From: Prevotella sp. HUN102
GTDB taxonomy: Bacteria; Bacteroidota; Bacteroidia; Bacteroidales; Bacteroidaceae
NCBI RefSeq assembly: GCF_000688375.1
Contig: NZ_JIAF01000004.1
Coordinates: 2,046,001-2,110,000 of the forward strand
DNA: 64,000 bases
Reading direction: 5' to 3'
Shown: in pieces, positions 28,280-36,246 of the stretch
Numbering within the stretch: the first letter of the stretch is position 1
Layout: every line of letters starts with the position of its first letter
Made by a program: the position numbers and the translations under genes
Notes under the pieces: generated by a model
Told to the model about the DNA's origin: nothing
What the model saw: only the letters and a program-made list of their open reading frames with translations
Databases searched by the model: none

Positions 28280-29869
28280 CTATAATTTAAATATTCCGTT
28301 CTTCCTTATTGTTAATTGAAAACCGTGATTTATTCCACCTAATATTGCTCCAAAGTCTATACCGTAAGCTCCCGTTACAGTAATGCCATTGAGCCATTTC
28401 CTTGATTGATTATGAAACAGATAGGATGCTTCAGCCATCAAGCTCATATTATGATGAGATTCAGCGTATGGATTAGCATAACTTCCCCATCCTGTCTGAT
28501 ATGTTGCAAGGAATCTCCAGTTCAAAAACTCATTAGGATGCCCACCTAAACCTAAATGATAGGCAATGAAACGATTATTGTCGAAGACAATCGTACCATC
28601 TTCATTATATATTGGAGAACGATAAAGAGGATTTCCTATCGACTGTCCCCAATGTTGATTTCCTGTATAAATATAATGATTGTAAAAATCATCGTTACCA
28701 CCAATATGATCGCCTATCGTCTGCGTATGATCGTGATAGATTGGACCACTTTGATATTTGGTATATACATATTCGAGAACAAAATCATTGATCCAGTTAT
28801 CCGGATGATATTTATACTCTATTCCTAACAACCAATCTTTAAAGTCATACAGCAGATATTTCCTTTTTTTCTTAATCTGCCATTCCTCTCCTTCTCCATA
28901 ACCATCATAATCGAGTTGGAACATAGAAGAATGGTCTTCAAAGAACTTGTCGGCATAAAATGAAATGGTGTTCCAGTCGCTTTTATGGCTTATTTTGGCA
29001 ACCCAACTGCCAAACTGATTTCCTTCTGCGTTCTGATAAATTACTTCTCCCGGGTCAGCTCCTCCGGGAAAGAAAGCATTCCAAAAAGCCTTCAAGCCTG
29101 TCTCTCCCTTAGTTTCAAACATCATCCCATCATCATTCAGACGATACGACGTGCCACCAAACGTTGTTCCCATTTCCAAACCTAACTCCACAGACCAAGG
29201 GCAAAAGACATCTTCGTTGCCAATCTTGAGATAGCCGGCTTTTGAATGGTATAAAACATTATCGGCATATTTGGATTTACGACCGGTAAATTCGTGCTGC
29301 CAGTTATCATCCGTCATCATACCGTAAGCTATGTGCCCTTTCAAATGCAGCCATCCATTGAAGAATGGTAGCGTCCAGTATTCAGGCAACGACAGCCGAA
29401 CCTGTGGAATCGGACGGGCATTGACACCCAATGTCTGCGAACCCGTGCTAAGTCTTGCATCCTTCAGTTCCATAGGATGCTGCTTTGCACCGATTGTCAG
29501 CATTCCGTGCAGCCATCTTCCTTCAACGTATGCCTGCTGAATCACAAAACTGCTCGTGTAGTTCACAGGCACAGCAACGTCAAGACCATAGCCCAATCCC
29601 CATTTTCGTCCTTCATCAACAACTATCGGGCGTTCCACAGAACCTCTCACATAGCCGTTTATCTTGTCGAGAGAACTCAAGCCATATTTATTGGCATTCA
29701 GCCACAACGGTGTTTTGTTGGCAGAAAAGCTCCCTTGCATTTCCACCTTATATTCTATGTTGCTCAATGCGCGCGAATGAGTTGTGTCTTTAGGGGCAGA
29801 ATCAGGCATATTTGCCATTGCAGACAAAGCACACGCCACACCAAACACAAATAACAGATGTCGTTTCAT
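28280..29869 (-). CDS. wzi: Wzi-family capsule assembly protein
   Basis: 529 residues with a signal peptide (MKRHLLFVFGVACALSAMA) and an outer-membrane beta-barrel pattern. The start of the mature domain, YKVEMQGSFSANKTPLWLNA, is typical of Bacteroidetes Wzi proteins, which hold capsule at the cell surface. I chose the ATG at 29869 because a TATCTTTG box lies at 29893-29900; the longer frame from 29926 would start upstream of its own promoter. It ends the polysaccharide locus. Confidence 0.88.
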   Translation of the reverse strand: MKRHLLFVFGVACALSAMANMPDSAPKDTTHSRALSNIEYKVEMQGSFSANKTPLWLNANKYGLSSLDKINGYVRGSVERPIVVDEGRKWGLGYGLDVAVPVNYTSSFVIQQAYVEGRWLHGMLTIGAKQHPMELKDARLSTGSQTLGVNARPIPQVRLSLPEYWTLPFFNGWLHLKGHIAYGMMTDDNWQHEFTGRKSKYADNVLYHSKAGYLKIGNEDVFCPWSVELGLEMGTTFGGTSYRLNDDGMMFETKGETGLKAFWNAFFPGGADPGEVIYQNAEGNQFGSWVAKISHKSDWNTISFYADKFFEDHSSMFQLDYDGYGEGEEWQIKKKRKYLLYDFKDWLLGIEYKYHPDNWINDFVLEYVYTKYQSGPIYHDHTQTIGDHIGGNDDFYNHYIYTGNQHWGQSIGNPLYRSPIYNEDGTIVFDNNRFIAYHLGLGGHPNEFLNWRFLATYQTGWGSYANPYAESHHNMSLMAEASYLFHNQSRKWLNGITVTGAYGIDFGAILGGINHGFQLTIRKNGIFKL

Positions 29870-29892
29870 ACCATACATATTTATATAAGGAG

Positions 29893-29900
29893 CAAAGATA
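29893..29900 (-). promoter_or_regulatory. -7 box for wzi
   Basis: TATCTTTG on the minus strand, 23 bases before the ATG at 29869. It decides the start of the gene. Confidence 0.6.
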
Positions 29901-30025
29901 ATAAAAAATGTGCGAACTACGGACATATCGCAAGCTCATTTTTGTTTTCAGAAACCCATAGACTGATTCAGCAAGTCATCTGCCATTCATATTTGCAGAT
30001 TTACTGTCTGATTATCACTTACTTG

Positions 30026-30433
30026 CTATTTCTTGCAGCGTGGGCAGATACCTTTAATCATATAATTAATACTGTTCTGCGCATATCCTTCGGGCAAATC
30101 CACCTTTGGTATGGAGATTTCAGCCAGACAATAAGTTCTGTGGCACGATTCACAATAGAAATGCACGTGCATATCGTCGTCTTCGTCGTGATTGTCGCTC
30201 GTACAGAGTTCATAGCGCACAACATCATCGCCATCTTCTACCTGATGCACAAGATGATGTTCTCTGAAGAGGGTCAATGTCCTGAAGATATTGGACTTGT
30301 CTATCGTCTGAATCTTCACTTCCAGTTCCTTCATCGACATAGGAAACGTTTGTTTCGACAGCATTTCGGCTATCAGAATCCTGTTCGCAGTGGGTTTTAC
30401 GCCGTGTCGCGTAAGTAAGTTGATAATATCCAT
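30026..30433 (-). CDS. Fur-family metalloregulator
   Basis: 135 residues: a winged-helix DNA-binding half (residues 1-75, with the recognition segment DKSNIFRTLTLF) and a dimerisation half with HVHFYCESCHRTYCL near 90 and a final CPRC. The two CxxC pairs bind structural zinc. The family includes Fur, Zur and PerR; I cannot tell which from sequence. It follows the GSCFA gene by 6 bases. The nearby histidine-rich CobW GTPase makes a zinc-sensing (Zur-like) role plausible but unproven. Confidence 0.9.
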   Translation of the reverse strand: MDIINLLTRHGVKPTANRILIAEMLSKQTFPMSMKELEVKIQTIDKSNIFRTLTLFREHHLVHQVEDGDDVVRYELCTSDNHDEDDDMHVHFYCESCHRTYCLAEISIPKVDLPEGYAQNSINYMIKGICPRCKK

Positions 30434-30439
30434 AAAGTT

Positions 30440-31255
30440 CTATTCCTTCCCAAACAAGGGTGTGAGACCGTATTTTCTTTCCAGTTCCCTGTTCCGTTCT
30501 TTCATATTCTCAATAAATTCCTTGTATTCCTCGCTTTCAGGATTGAACGGACGATGTGCAAATGCTTCCTTGACGGGCTTCCATTCCCTGAGGAACTGTC
30601 TGGCTTGGGCTGAGAAATAAACTTCAACCAACCGTTCCCAAATGTATTCAACGGCTTGTTCGCTCGGATGAAGCATATCGGATTTATAGAAACGATAGTC
30701 GCGCAATTCGTCGTTGATAATCTCATAGGCAGGGAAATAAACTACTTCTCCCGAATACATACGCACCAGACGGTCTACTGCCAGAAGCAAAGTGGATTTC
30801 GACAATTGGCTCTCGTGATAGCCGTATTTGGCATATCGGATTGGGCTTATCGTAAGAATGATTCTCACGTTGGGATTATGCACCTTTGCAATCAGTATTG
30901 CCTGCCGAAGATAATCGCAACACGCATCGACAGTCAATGCCTCTTCGCTGAACAATCGCTGTGCCCGCTTTCTGCAATTATCCACTATCTCTCCCGTGGC
31001 TTTCTCTATGTAGACGTGGTTAGTACCTAACGTAATGACTACTGTATCGAAAGCCTCATCCATTTGTTCCACCGTGTGGAGAACCGAAGCCGGGTTATAC
31101 ATCACGCCAAAGGGATTTACCTTCGTGCGAAATCTCTCATCCACGAATCGCTGACCGATGTTATCGGCAAAGCAAGAACCCACGAACAGGATTCGTTCGC
31201 CTGACTGAATCTCGAAATCGGGCTTCGGTATGTCTACTATCGTTCTAAATTCCAT
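30440..31255 (-). CDS. GSCFA-domain protein (SGNH-like)
   Basis: 271 residues. The motif that names the family, ILFVGSCFADNIG, lies near residue 23, followed by VNPFGVMYNPASV, VVITLGTNHVY and a late DMLHPSEQAVEYIW. These blocks look like the GDS, G, N and D-x-x-H blocks of SGNH hydrolases, so an esterase or acyl-transfer role is possible. No signal peptide. The start is the ATG at 31255; the GTG at 31261 coincides with the last base of the -7 box TACCTTTG and cannot be used. Only 5 bases separate the box from the ATG. Confidence 0.87.
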   Translation of the reverse strand: MEFRTIVDIPKPDFEIQSGERILFVGSCFADNIGQRFVDERFRTKVNPFGVMYNPASVLHTVEQMDEAFDTVVITLGTNHVYIEKATGEIVDNCRKRAQRLFSEEALTVDACCDYLRQAILIAKVHNPNVRIILTISPIRYAKYGYHESQLSKSTLLLAVDRLVRMYSGEVVYFPAYEIINDELRDYRFYKSDMLHPSEQAVEYIWERLVEVYFSAQARQFLREWKPVKEAFAHRPFNPESEEYKEFIENMKERNRELERKYGLTPLFGKE

Positions 31256-31260
31256 AACCA

Positions 31261-31268
31261 CAAAGGTA
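31261..31268 (-). promoter_or_regulatory. -7 box for the GSCFA-fur pair
   Basis: TACCTTTG on the minus strand. With the usual 4-7 base distance, transcription would begin at or next to the ATG at 31255, so the mRNA may be leaderless. Confidence 0.55.
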
Positions 31269-31352
31269 ATGCTTTTCTATCGGAGTAACTTTGTTTTAAA
31301 ATAATTTTATATTTTCCTGCGAACCGATTAACTTAAAAATCCATTATAGAGA

Positions 31353-31389
31353 AAAGCTCCAACTCTTCATTTAGACGAGTTGGAGCTTT
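31353..31389 (-). terminator. Terminator of the CobW-like gene
   Basis: A perfect 13-bp stem (AAAGCTCCAACTC with its complement) and an 11-base loop. On the minus strand it is followed by TTTTCTCT. It lies 17 bases after the stop at 31406. Confidence 0.8.
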
Positions 31390-31405
31390 CACATATACTG
31401 ATTGT

Positions 31406-32644
31406 TTATTTCAAACACATATCCAATTCCTTGCAGATGGCTTCCTTGTCCATATTCTGACCGATGAAGACGAGTTTCTGCATACGGTCTCCATAAGGTT
31501 CTTCCCAGTCTTTCTGCAATTTCGGATTCTGTTTCAAGAACTCACGCAGTTCAAATTCAGGCATTGTAGCATACCATTGTCCGGCATTGCGGAGCGTTAC
31601 CTGACGGCCTGCCTGCTCGAATACGTAGCAGATGTCCTGTTCGTTCTCGAAATAGCAGAGTCCCTTGCAACGGATAATGCTCTTGGGGAACTTGCGCGCC
31701 ACGAAATCGTCGAAGAAATTAATGTCCATCGGACGGCGGCGATAGTAAACGAAGGTATCTATATTGTATTCCAACGCTTCCCCACTCTCTTCATTGTGCA
31801 AATGATGATGGTGGTGGTGATGTCCGTGAGCGTGCGCAGCGTGATGATGGTCGTGCTCGTGTTCCTCCTCATCGTGGTCGTGATGATGGTGTTCGTGCTC
31901 TTCCCCGTCTTCCTCGCCCTCAATGGCGGCAATCCAAGAAGCAGACGTAGCCACCTTGTCGAAATCAAATTCCTTTGTATCGAGGATTCTGTCGAAATCA
32001 ACGTCGCCATAGTTGCATTCTATGATTTCCGCCTTCGGCTGCAACGCACGAACTATCTGCCTTACTTTCTCCAATTCCTCCGGACTGACGTCGTCCACCT
32101 TGTTCAACAGGATTATATTGCAAAATTCTATCTGCTGAATGAGCAGGTTCTCCAAATCATCTTCCTCAAGATTCTTCTTCAAAAGATCGTTGCCGGCTGA
32201 AAACTCGTCGCACATTCGACGCGCATCCACCACCGTAACAATAGAGTCGAGCACAGCCTTGCCGCCCTTTGCCATATCAGGATACATCTGTGGGTAAACG
32301 CAGATGGTCTGGGCAATCGGAGCAGGTTCGCAGATGCCGCTCGCTTCGATTACGATATAATCGAACTTCTTCATCTTTACGATTTCGTTGAGCTGTTCCA
32401 CGAGATCCATTTTCAAGGTGCAGCAGATGCAGCCATTCTGCAATGCCACGAGCGAGTCGTCTTTCTGACCCACCACGCCATCTTTTTCTATCAAGTCAGC
32501 ATCGATGTTTACTTCGCCAATATCATTCACAATTACCGCAAACTTAATGCCTTTATTATTTGACAGGATTTTGTTTACCAATGTAGTCTTTCCACTTCCG
32601 AGATATCCGGTAAGCAGAAGGACCGGAGTTTCATTATTATTCAT
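31406..32644 (-). CDS. CobW/COG0523-family metallochaperone GTPase, histidine-rich
   Basis: 412 residues. A P-loop (LLTGYLGSGKTTLVNK, residues 6-21) is followed by the metal-binding CICC motif in NGCICCTLKMDL near 72, the GTPase motif LLNKVDDV near 180 and a C-terminal CobW domain (FYR-type, ending QNMDKEAICKELD). Residues about 247-285 are mostly His, Asp and Glu, a strong metal-buffering stretch. Such proteins deliver zinc or another metal to client enzymes and are often controlled by Zur. The family is certain; the metal is inferred. A TAACTTTG box lies at 32693-32700. Confidence 0.92.
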   Translation of the reverse strand: MNNNETPVLLLTGYLGSGKTTLVNKILSNNKGIKFAVIVNDIGEVNIDADLIEKDGVVGQKDDSLVALQNGCICCTLKMDLVEQLNEIVKMKKFDYIVIEASGICEPAPIAQTICVYPQMYPDMAKGGKAVLDSIVTVVDARRMCDEFSAGNDLLKKNLEEDDLENLLIQQIEFCNIILLNKVDDVSPEELEKVRQIVRALQPKAEIIECNYGDVDFDRILDTKEFDFDKVATSASWIAAIEGEEDGEEHEHHHHDHDEEEHEHDHHHAAHAHGHHHHHHHLHNEESGEALEYNIDTFVYYRRRPMDINFFDDFVARKFPKSIIRCKGLCYFENEQDICYVFEQAGRQVTLRNAGQWYATMPEFELREFLKQNPKLQKDWEEPYGDRMQKLVFIGQNMDKEAICKELDMCLK

Positions 32645-32692
32645 ATATTGTTACTTAAATTCTATTCAGAGGTTATGTTCTCGTTATACATA

Positions 32693-32700
32693 CAAAGTTA
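32693..32700 (-). promoter_or_regulatory. -7 box for the CobW-like gene
   Basis: TAACTTTG on the minus strand, with TTTG at 32717-32720 as a -33 candidate (16-base gap). No clear palindromic Zur or Fur box is seen around it. Confidence 0.5.
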
Positions 32701-32761
32701 CAATATTTATGCCAAACAAAACTTTCTCTACTGAATGTTTTCAGCTTTTTATAGAAATAAA

Positions 32762-32792
32762 TTTGCTATTCGGCGATTTATGCGTAATTTTG
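32762..32792 (+). promoter_or_regulatory. Promoter ahead of a small ORF and the DUF4923 gene
   Basis: TTTG at 32762-32765, a 19-base spacer and TAATTTTG at 32785-32792. Transcription would start near 32798, leaving about 230 bases before the DUF4923 gene. That leader includes the 41-codon ORF at 32808 and a GC-rich hairpin at 32962-32999 (CTGCACG with CGTGCAG, TCGTAG with CTACGA). Confidence 0.65.
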
Positions 32793-32807
32793 CACACCGA
32801 ACAAGTG

Positions 32808-32933
32808 ATGATATACGAATTTACAGATTACGAGAATTTTACGTTGATATGTTCGCTATCAGGAAACAACTCACTATATTTAAGGTTATACTCACATAAA
32901 TTATTTCACGGATTTTTAAAAACAAGAAAATAG
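32808..32933 (+). CDS. Possible 41-residue small protein
   Basis: The first ATG after the promoter at 32762-32792, only about 10 bases from the predicted transcript start. It encodes MIYEFTDYENFTLICSLSGN and a basic C-terminus (HGFLKTRK). No family is recognised. It may be a real small protein, a leader peptide or chance; only the promoter position supports it. Confidence 0.25.
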   Translation: MIYEFTDYENFTLICSLSGNNSLYLRLYSHKLFHGFLKTRK

Positions 32934-33025
32934 AATTAATAAGAAAATCGCATCCAAATCGCTGCACGCAGCTCGTAGACCTACGACCTCGACGTGCAGA
33001 AATGAATGCGAAACAAATCAGCATT

Positions 33026-33679
33026 ATGAAAAAAATTACATTGACGGTTGCCGCATTGGCAACATTGACATTGACCTCGTGTGGTTCATTGGGAAATTTT
33101 GGCAATACTGGTACAAACAGTTCATCAACAGGGAATATCCTCAGCAGTATCTTAGGAAGTGCAACGAGTGGAGAAACCATCGGCAATATTCTCACTTCCG
33201 TTATCGGTTTAGACAAAATGACTGCAAACAGCCTTATAGGCACTTGGAAATATCAAGGTCCGGGCTGCGCCTTTACATCCGAAAATGCCTTGGCAAAGGC
33301 TGGCGGCGAGATTGCGGCGGCTGAAGTCGAAAGCAAACTTGCAGAGCAATACAGCAAAATCGGGTTCTCAAGCAGCAACACCTACTTCACATTCAATCCT
33401 GACGGAACATTCAAAACCAAGATTGACGGCAAGAGTTGGAGCGGCAAATGGACGTTTGATGAGAAGACACAGGCCGTAACACTCAGCGGATTGATAATCA
33501 ATCTCACCTGCTATGCAAAGCGCAACGGCAATGGAATGAGCCTGTTGTTTGAATCCAAAAAGGTACTCACGCTATTGCAGACCATTGCTTCCGTAAGTGG
33601 GAACAGCGCATTGTCCACCATCGGCGACATTTCAAAGAACTACGACGGAGTAAGAATAGGTTTCGATTTGCAGAAATAA
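33026..33679 (+). CDS. DUF4923-type lipoprotein
   Basis: 217 residues from the ATG at 33026, which gives a clean lipoprotein signal (MKKITLTVAALATLTLTSC, cysteine at 19). The in-frame ATG at 33002 adds eight residues ahead of the signal and is less likely. A Gly/Ser/Asn-rich linker follows, then a lipocalin-like domain (LIGTWKYQGPGCAFTSEN, YFTFNPDGTFKTKIDGKSWSG). This matches the Bacteroidetes family DUF4923; function unknown. A hairpin at 33689-33712 closes the unit. Confidence 0.85.
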   Translation: MKKITLTVAALATLTLTSCGSLGNFGNTGTNSSSTGNILSSILGSATSGETIGNILTSVIGLDKMTANSLIGTWKYQGPGCAFTSENALAKAGGEIAAAEVESKLAEQYSKIGFSSSNTYFTFNPDGTFKTKIDGKSWSGKWTFDEKTQAVTLSGLIINLTCYAKRNGNGMSLLFESKKVLTLLQTIASVSGNSALSTIGDISKNYDGVRIGFDLQK

Positions 33680-33688
33680 GCAATAACA

Positions 33689-33712
33689 GAGTTCGGGACT
33701 TATCCCGAACTC
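33689..33712 (+). terminator. Hairpin after the DUF4923 gene
   Basis: GAGTTCGGGA with TCCCGAACTC, a 10-bp perfect stem with a CTTA loop, 9 bases after the stop codon. No T-run follows. Confidence 0.55.
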
Positions 33713-33718
33713 ATAGGA

Positions 33719-33747
33719 ACAAGGCTACAAGTGAACCAGTTTACAAG
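33719..33747 (+). repeat. ACAAGnnn octamer array (4 units)
   Basis: ACAAG, ACAAG, ACCAG and ACAAG begin at 33719, 33727, 33735 and 33743, an exact 8-base period with variable three-base spacers. A related array in the opposite orientation is at 33823-33843. Confidence 0.6.
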
Positions 33748-33822
33748 TATATTTGCCTCCGTATGTGCAGAATAACAATCGGCTATTGAGGCTTGAAATG
33801 ATACTATTCATTGCAAATTTAC

Positions 33823-33843
33823 TTTGTTCATTGGTTCACTTGT
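33823..33843 (-). repeat. ACAAGnnn octamer array, opposite strand (3 units)
   Basis: Plus-strand TTTGT, TTGGT and CTTGT begin at 33823, 33831 and 33839, again with period 8. Together with the array at 33719 it gives a 12-bp inverted repeat (ACAAGTGAACCA at 33727-33738 and its complement at 33832-33843). Confidence 0.5.
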
Positions 33844-33924
33844 TCTTTTATATACCATACATCAAAATAGCGTATTTATCAAGTCCTGATTCAACCCAAA
33901 TTCAAGCGATTTACAAGTAACCGA

Positions 33925-34034
33925 AAAATGGAAAACAATCTTCGCAAGATTGCCGTGCATTTTTGCGAAGAATGGAACGCAATCTTCGCAAAAATGAAAA
34001 TCGTTTTTTGACACCTGATTTTCAACCACTTACA
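33925..34034 (+). repeat. Dispersed intergenic repeat, copy C
   Basis: Contains AATCTTCGCAAGATTG, TTTTGCGAAGAATGGAACGC and AATCTTCGCAAAAATG, then GAAAATCG and CTGATTTTCAACC. The first of the two units is shortened compared with copies A and D. The rest of 33680-34258 holds only the octamer arrays and the promoter of the next gene. Confidence 0.65.
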
Positions 34035-34179
34035 AACTACAAAGAAACAGCAACAAAAAATATTTTCTACCCTTATATGATTCCTACGTACTCGCTAAAT
34101 CATTGTATGCAGAAATAAGACACAGGGGATAAGACTACGCCATTGTAGGGATTTTCCCCACAACTATTAGGCATTGCCC

Positions 34180-34211
34180 TTTGGCGATATGGATTTTATC
34201 CAGTAAATTTG
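34180..34211 (+). promoter_or_regulatory. Promoter of the Tyr-rich lipoprotein gene
   Basis: TTTG at 34180-34183, a 20-base spacer and TAAATTTG at 34204-34211; the ATG follows 47 bases later. Confidence 0.7.
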
Positions 34212-34258
34212 CAATATAAAAATTGAACAAGAGTAGAAACATTTAAAAATATAAGGTT

Positions 34259-35389
34259 ATGAAACGTCAGTATATAATGTTTACAGCAGCCCTTGCAATG
34301 ACAATGGGACTTGCATCTTGTGGAACAATGTTTCTCGAAGGTGGTGCTTCAGCTCCGGTTTACACGAGCACGGTTTACGATGCTGGCTATGGCACGGGCT
34401 ATGATGCTAACTACTCGCACTACGGTATCGGCTACGAGGATGCGCGCAGACAGGCTTGGTATCTCTCAGACAAGATGGCTTACGAGCTTGGATTGTCTGA
34501 TGCACAGTTCGAGGCTATCTACGAAATCAACCTTGACTACTTGCTGAATATGCAGGGCGAAAGCTCTATCTACGGCGATTACTGGTATCGTCGCAACAGC
34601 GATATGTTCTATGTGCTCGATGCCCGTCAGTACAACTACTTCGTAAATATGGATTACTTCTATCGTCCGGTCTATTGGTACGATAACAGCTTTGCATTCA
34701 GCATCTACAACCGTTACGAAAATCCGAGATATTACTATCGTTCACGCCCTGTTTACTACGATACATACCGTGGAGGACGCAACCGTCAGCGCGACAGCTA
34801 CTACGCAGGACGGTTCGGACAGCGCAACGGTCAGCCTATCGTAACCAACCGTATGGGAAACCAACAGGGATATGGCAATGGTGGCAGCCGAACCATCATT
34901 ACTACGCCACAGAACAGTAATAGCGGATTCAACGGAAGCACCCAAGGCAGACCCACATTCGGCAATCAGCAGCGAGGCACGACAGGTGTTGTCGGAAGTG
35001 GTGTAAACCGCCCTAACACCTACAATGGCAATTCAACAGTAAATGCCCGTCCTTCTACCGTGCAGCCGCAACGCAGCACCGGTTCAAGCGACAGCCGTTT
35101 CGGAGGTTCACGTGGTGGTCAGACCACAACCACACGGCAGACAACCACTCAGCCGACACAGAACCGTGGCACTTTCGGAAACGCAAACAATCGTCCAAGT
35201 AATTTCAACCACCGTTCTTTCTCATCGGGTTCTTCTACTCGCCAGAGCACACCTGCCAACAGTAACCGTCCGTCGTTCGGTTCAGGTTCAACGCGCAACG
35301 TACAGCCGACACCGTCTTCCACGCCGGCAACCCGCTCTACGAGCACATCGGGAACAACGAATCGTGGTTCGTTCGGAGGACATAGATAA
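34259..35389 (+). CDS. Lipoprotein with Tyr-rich domain and long low-complexity tail
   Basis: 376 residues with lipobox LASC (cysteine near 21). Residues 30-185 are very rich in tyrosine, Arg and Asp (for example YDTYRGGRNRQRDSYYAGRF). Residues 190-376 are a low-complexity tail of Ser, Thr, Asn, Gly, Gln and Arg. No catalytic motif is seen. The composition suggests an extended surface-exposed region, perhaps adhesive or matrix-like. It is a single-gene unit between a strong promoter and a terminator at 35406-35451. Confidence 0.8.
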   Translation: MKRQYIMFTAALAMTMGLASCGTMFLEGGASAPVYTSTVYDAGYGTGYDANYSHYGIGYEDARRQAWYLSDKMAYELGLSDAQFEAIYEINLDYLLNMQGESSIYGDYWYRRNSDMFYVLDARQYNYFVNMDYFYRPVYWYDNSFAFSIYNRYENPRYYYRSRPVYYDTYRGGRNRQRDSYYAGRFGQRNGQPIVTNRMGNQQGYGNGGSRTIITTPQNSNSGFNGSTQGRPTFGNQQRGTTGVVGSGVNRPNTYNGNSTVNARPSTVQPQRSTGSSDSRFGGSRGGQTTTTRQTTTQPTQNRGTFGNANNRPSNFNHRSFSSGSSTRQSTPANSNRPSFGSGSTRNVQPTPSSTPATRSTSTSGTTNRGSFGGHR

Positions 35390-35405
35390 CACATAAAAAT
35401 CTTGC

Positions 35406-35451
35406 AGTCTCAGCCTCAACTATTCTTTACAAGGGTGTTGAAGCTGAGACT
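35406..35451 (+). terminator. Terminator after the Tyr-rich lipoprotein
   Basis: AGTCTCAGCCTCAAC pairs with GTTGAAGCTGAGACT over 15 bp with one mismatch; the loop is 16 bases and TTTCC follows. Confidence 0.7.
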
Positions 35452-35467
35452 TTCCAACTCTTTAAAT

Positions 35468-36172
35468 ATGCGAATAACATCTCTGAATCGCTACAAAGTG
35501 GCATCAGCAATGGTTAGAGGTTTCTTCAACGGCTATTTCTTCGGACAGACAGATGCGAGAATGCCGGGTAGGAAGACCATCGAACCGAGAGAATACAAGC
35601 AGATACTGGCTGACAATTACAATACGTTGTCGGCTCATTTTGTATCTGTAATCTTCCCTGTTTTAATCCGCTTGAACTTTTCCGATGGCGAAGCCGTTGC
35701 TGCAGATATGCAGAAACGCAAGTTTTCCAACTCCACTTCGCCCAAGATTCTGCTGCGATATGCCTGCGGAACAAAGGCACTCTACGATGCAGTTGTAGCA
35801 GACTATCAGCGGCAGATGGGAAGTCTGCTAAACGGAAAGCTGCAACCGATAGCCGATTTCTTTACAGAATACGACAGAGGAAGCGAAGATGCCGAGGAAG
35901 TAAGCGTGGATTTGGCCATCCGTTCGGTTGTCCGTGTTCAGATGCTGGCATACGCAACGGGCATCAAGGCTGCAAACACAGAGGTGCAGAGCCTTTATCA
36001 GGGCACTGTCTACAAGCTGATGATTCACGGAATGATGGCATTGATGCACGAAGAACCCGTTTCTTTGGAAGGCGACAACCTTGAAATGATTTTCCGTCGT
36101 GTATCCCTTAATTCAGAAAACTTCGAGACATTGATGAACGAAATGAATCAGGCATACGAGGATTTGGCATAA
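35468..36172 (+). CDS. Conserved-looking protein of unknown function
   Basis: 234 residues from the ATG at 35468; the longer frame from 35402 would begin inside the preceding terminator. There is no signal peptide or membrane segment. The N-terminus is basic (MRITSLNRYKVASAMVRGFF) and the rest is mixed and largely helical, ending in an acidic MNEMNQAYEDLA. I do not recognise the family. The base usage matches neighbouring core genes. Confidence 0.75.
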   Translation: MRITSLNRYKVASAMVRGFFNGYFFGQTDARMPGRKTIEPREYKQILADNYNTLSAHFVSVIFPVLIRLNFSDGEAVAADMQKRKFSNSTSPKILLRYACGTKALYDAVVADYQRQMGSLLNGKLQPIADFFTEYDRGSEDAEEVSVDLAIRSVVRVQMLAYATGIKAANTEVQSLYQGTVYKLMIHGMMALMHEEPVSLEGDNLEMIFRRVSLNSENFETLMNEMNQAYEDLA

Positions 36173-36175
36173 AAA

Positions 36176-36206
36176 ACCGGAGTTCGGGCTTAGTTCGAAC
36201 TCCGGT
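36176..36206. terminator. Terminator between convergent genes
   Basis: ACCGGAGTTCG and its complement, a perfect 11-bp stem with a 9-base loop. On the minus strand it ends in a T6 run, so it mainly serves the nitroreductase gene. Confidence 0.8.
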
Positions 36207-36246
36207 ATAATGAAATAAACTAACCTGTCTGAAAGTTGATGTAACC

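Noticed and set aside
31577..32200. A 207-codon plus-strand frame rich in Val and Met
   Set aside because: It is the complement of the histidine-rich and acidic part of the CobW-like gene, so its odd composition is only a mirror of that.
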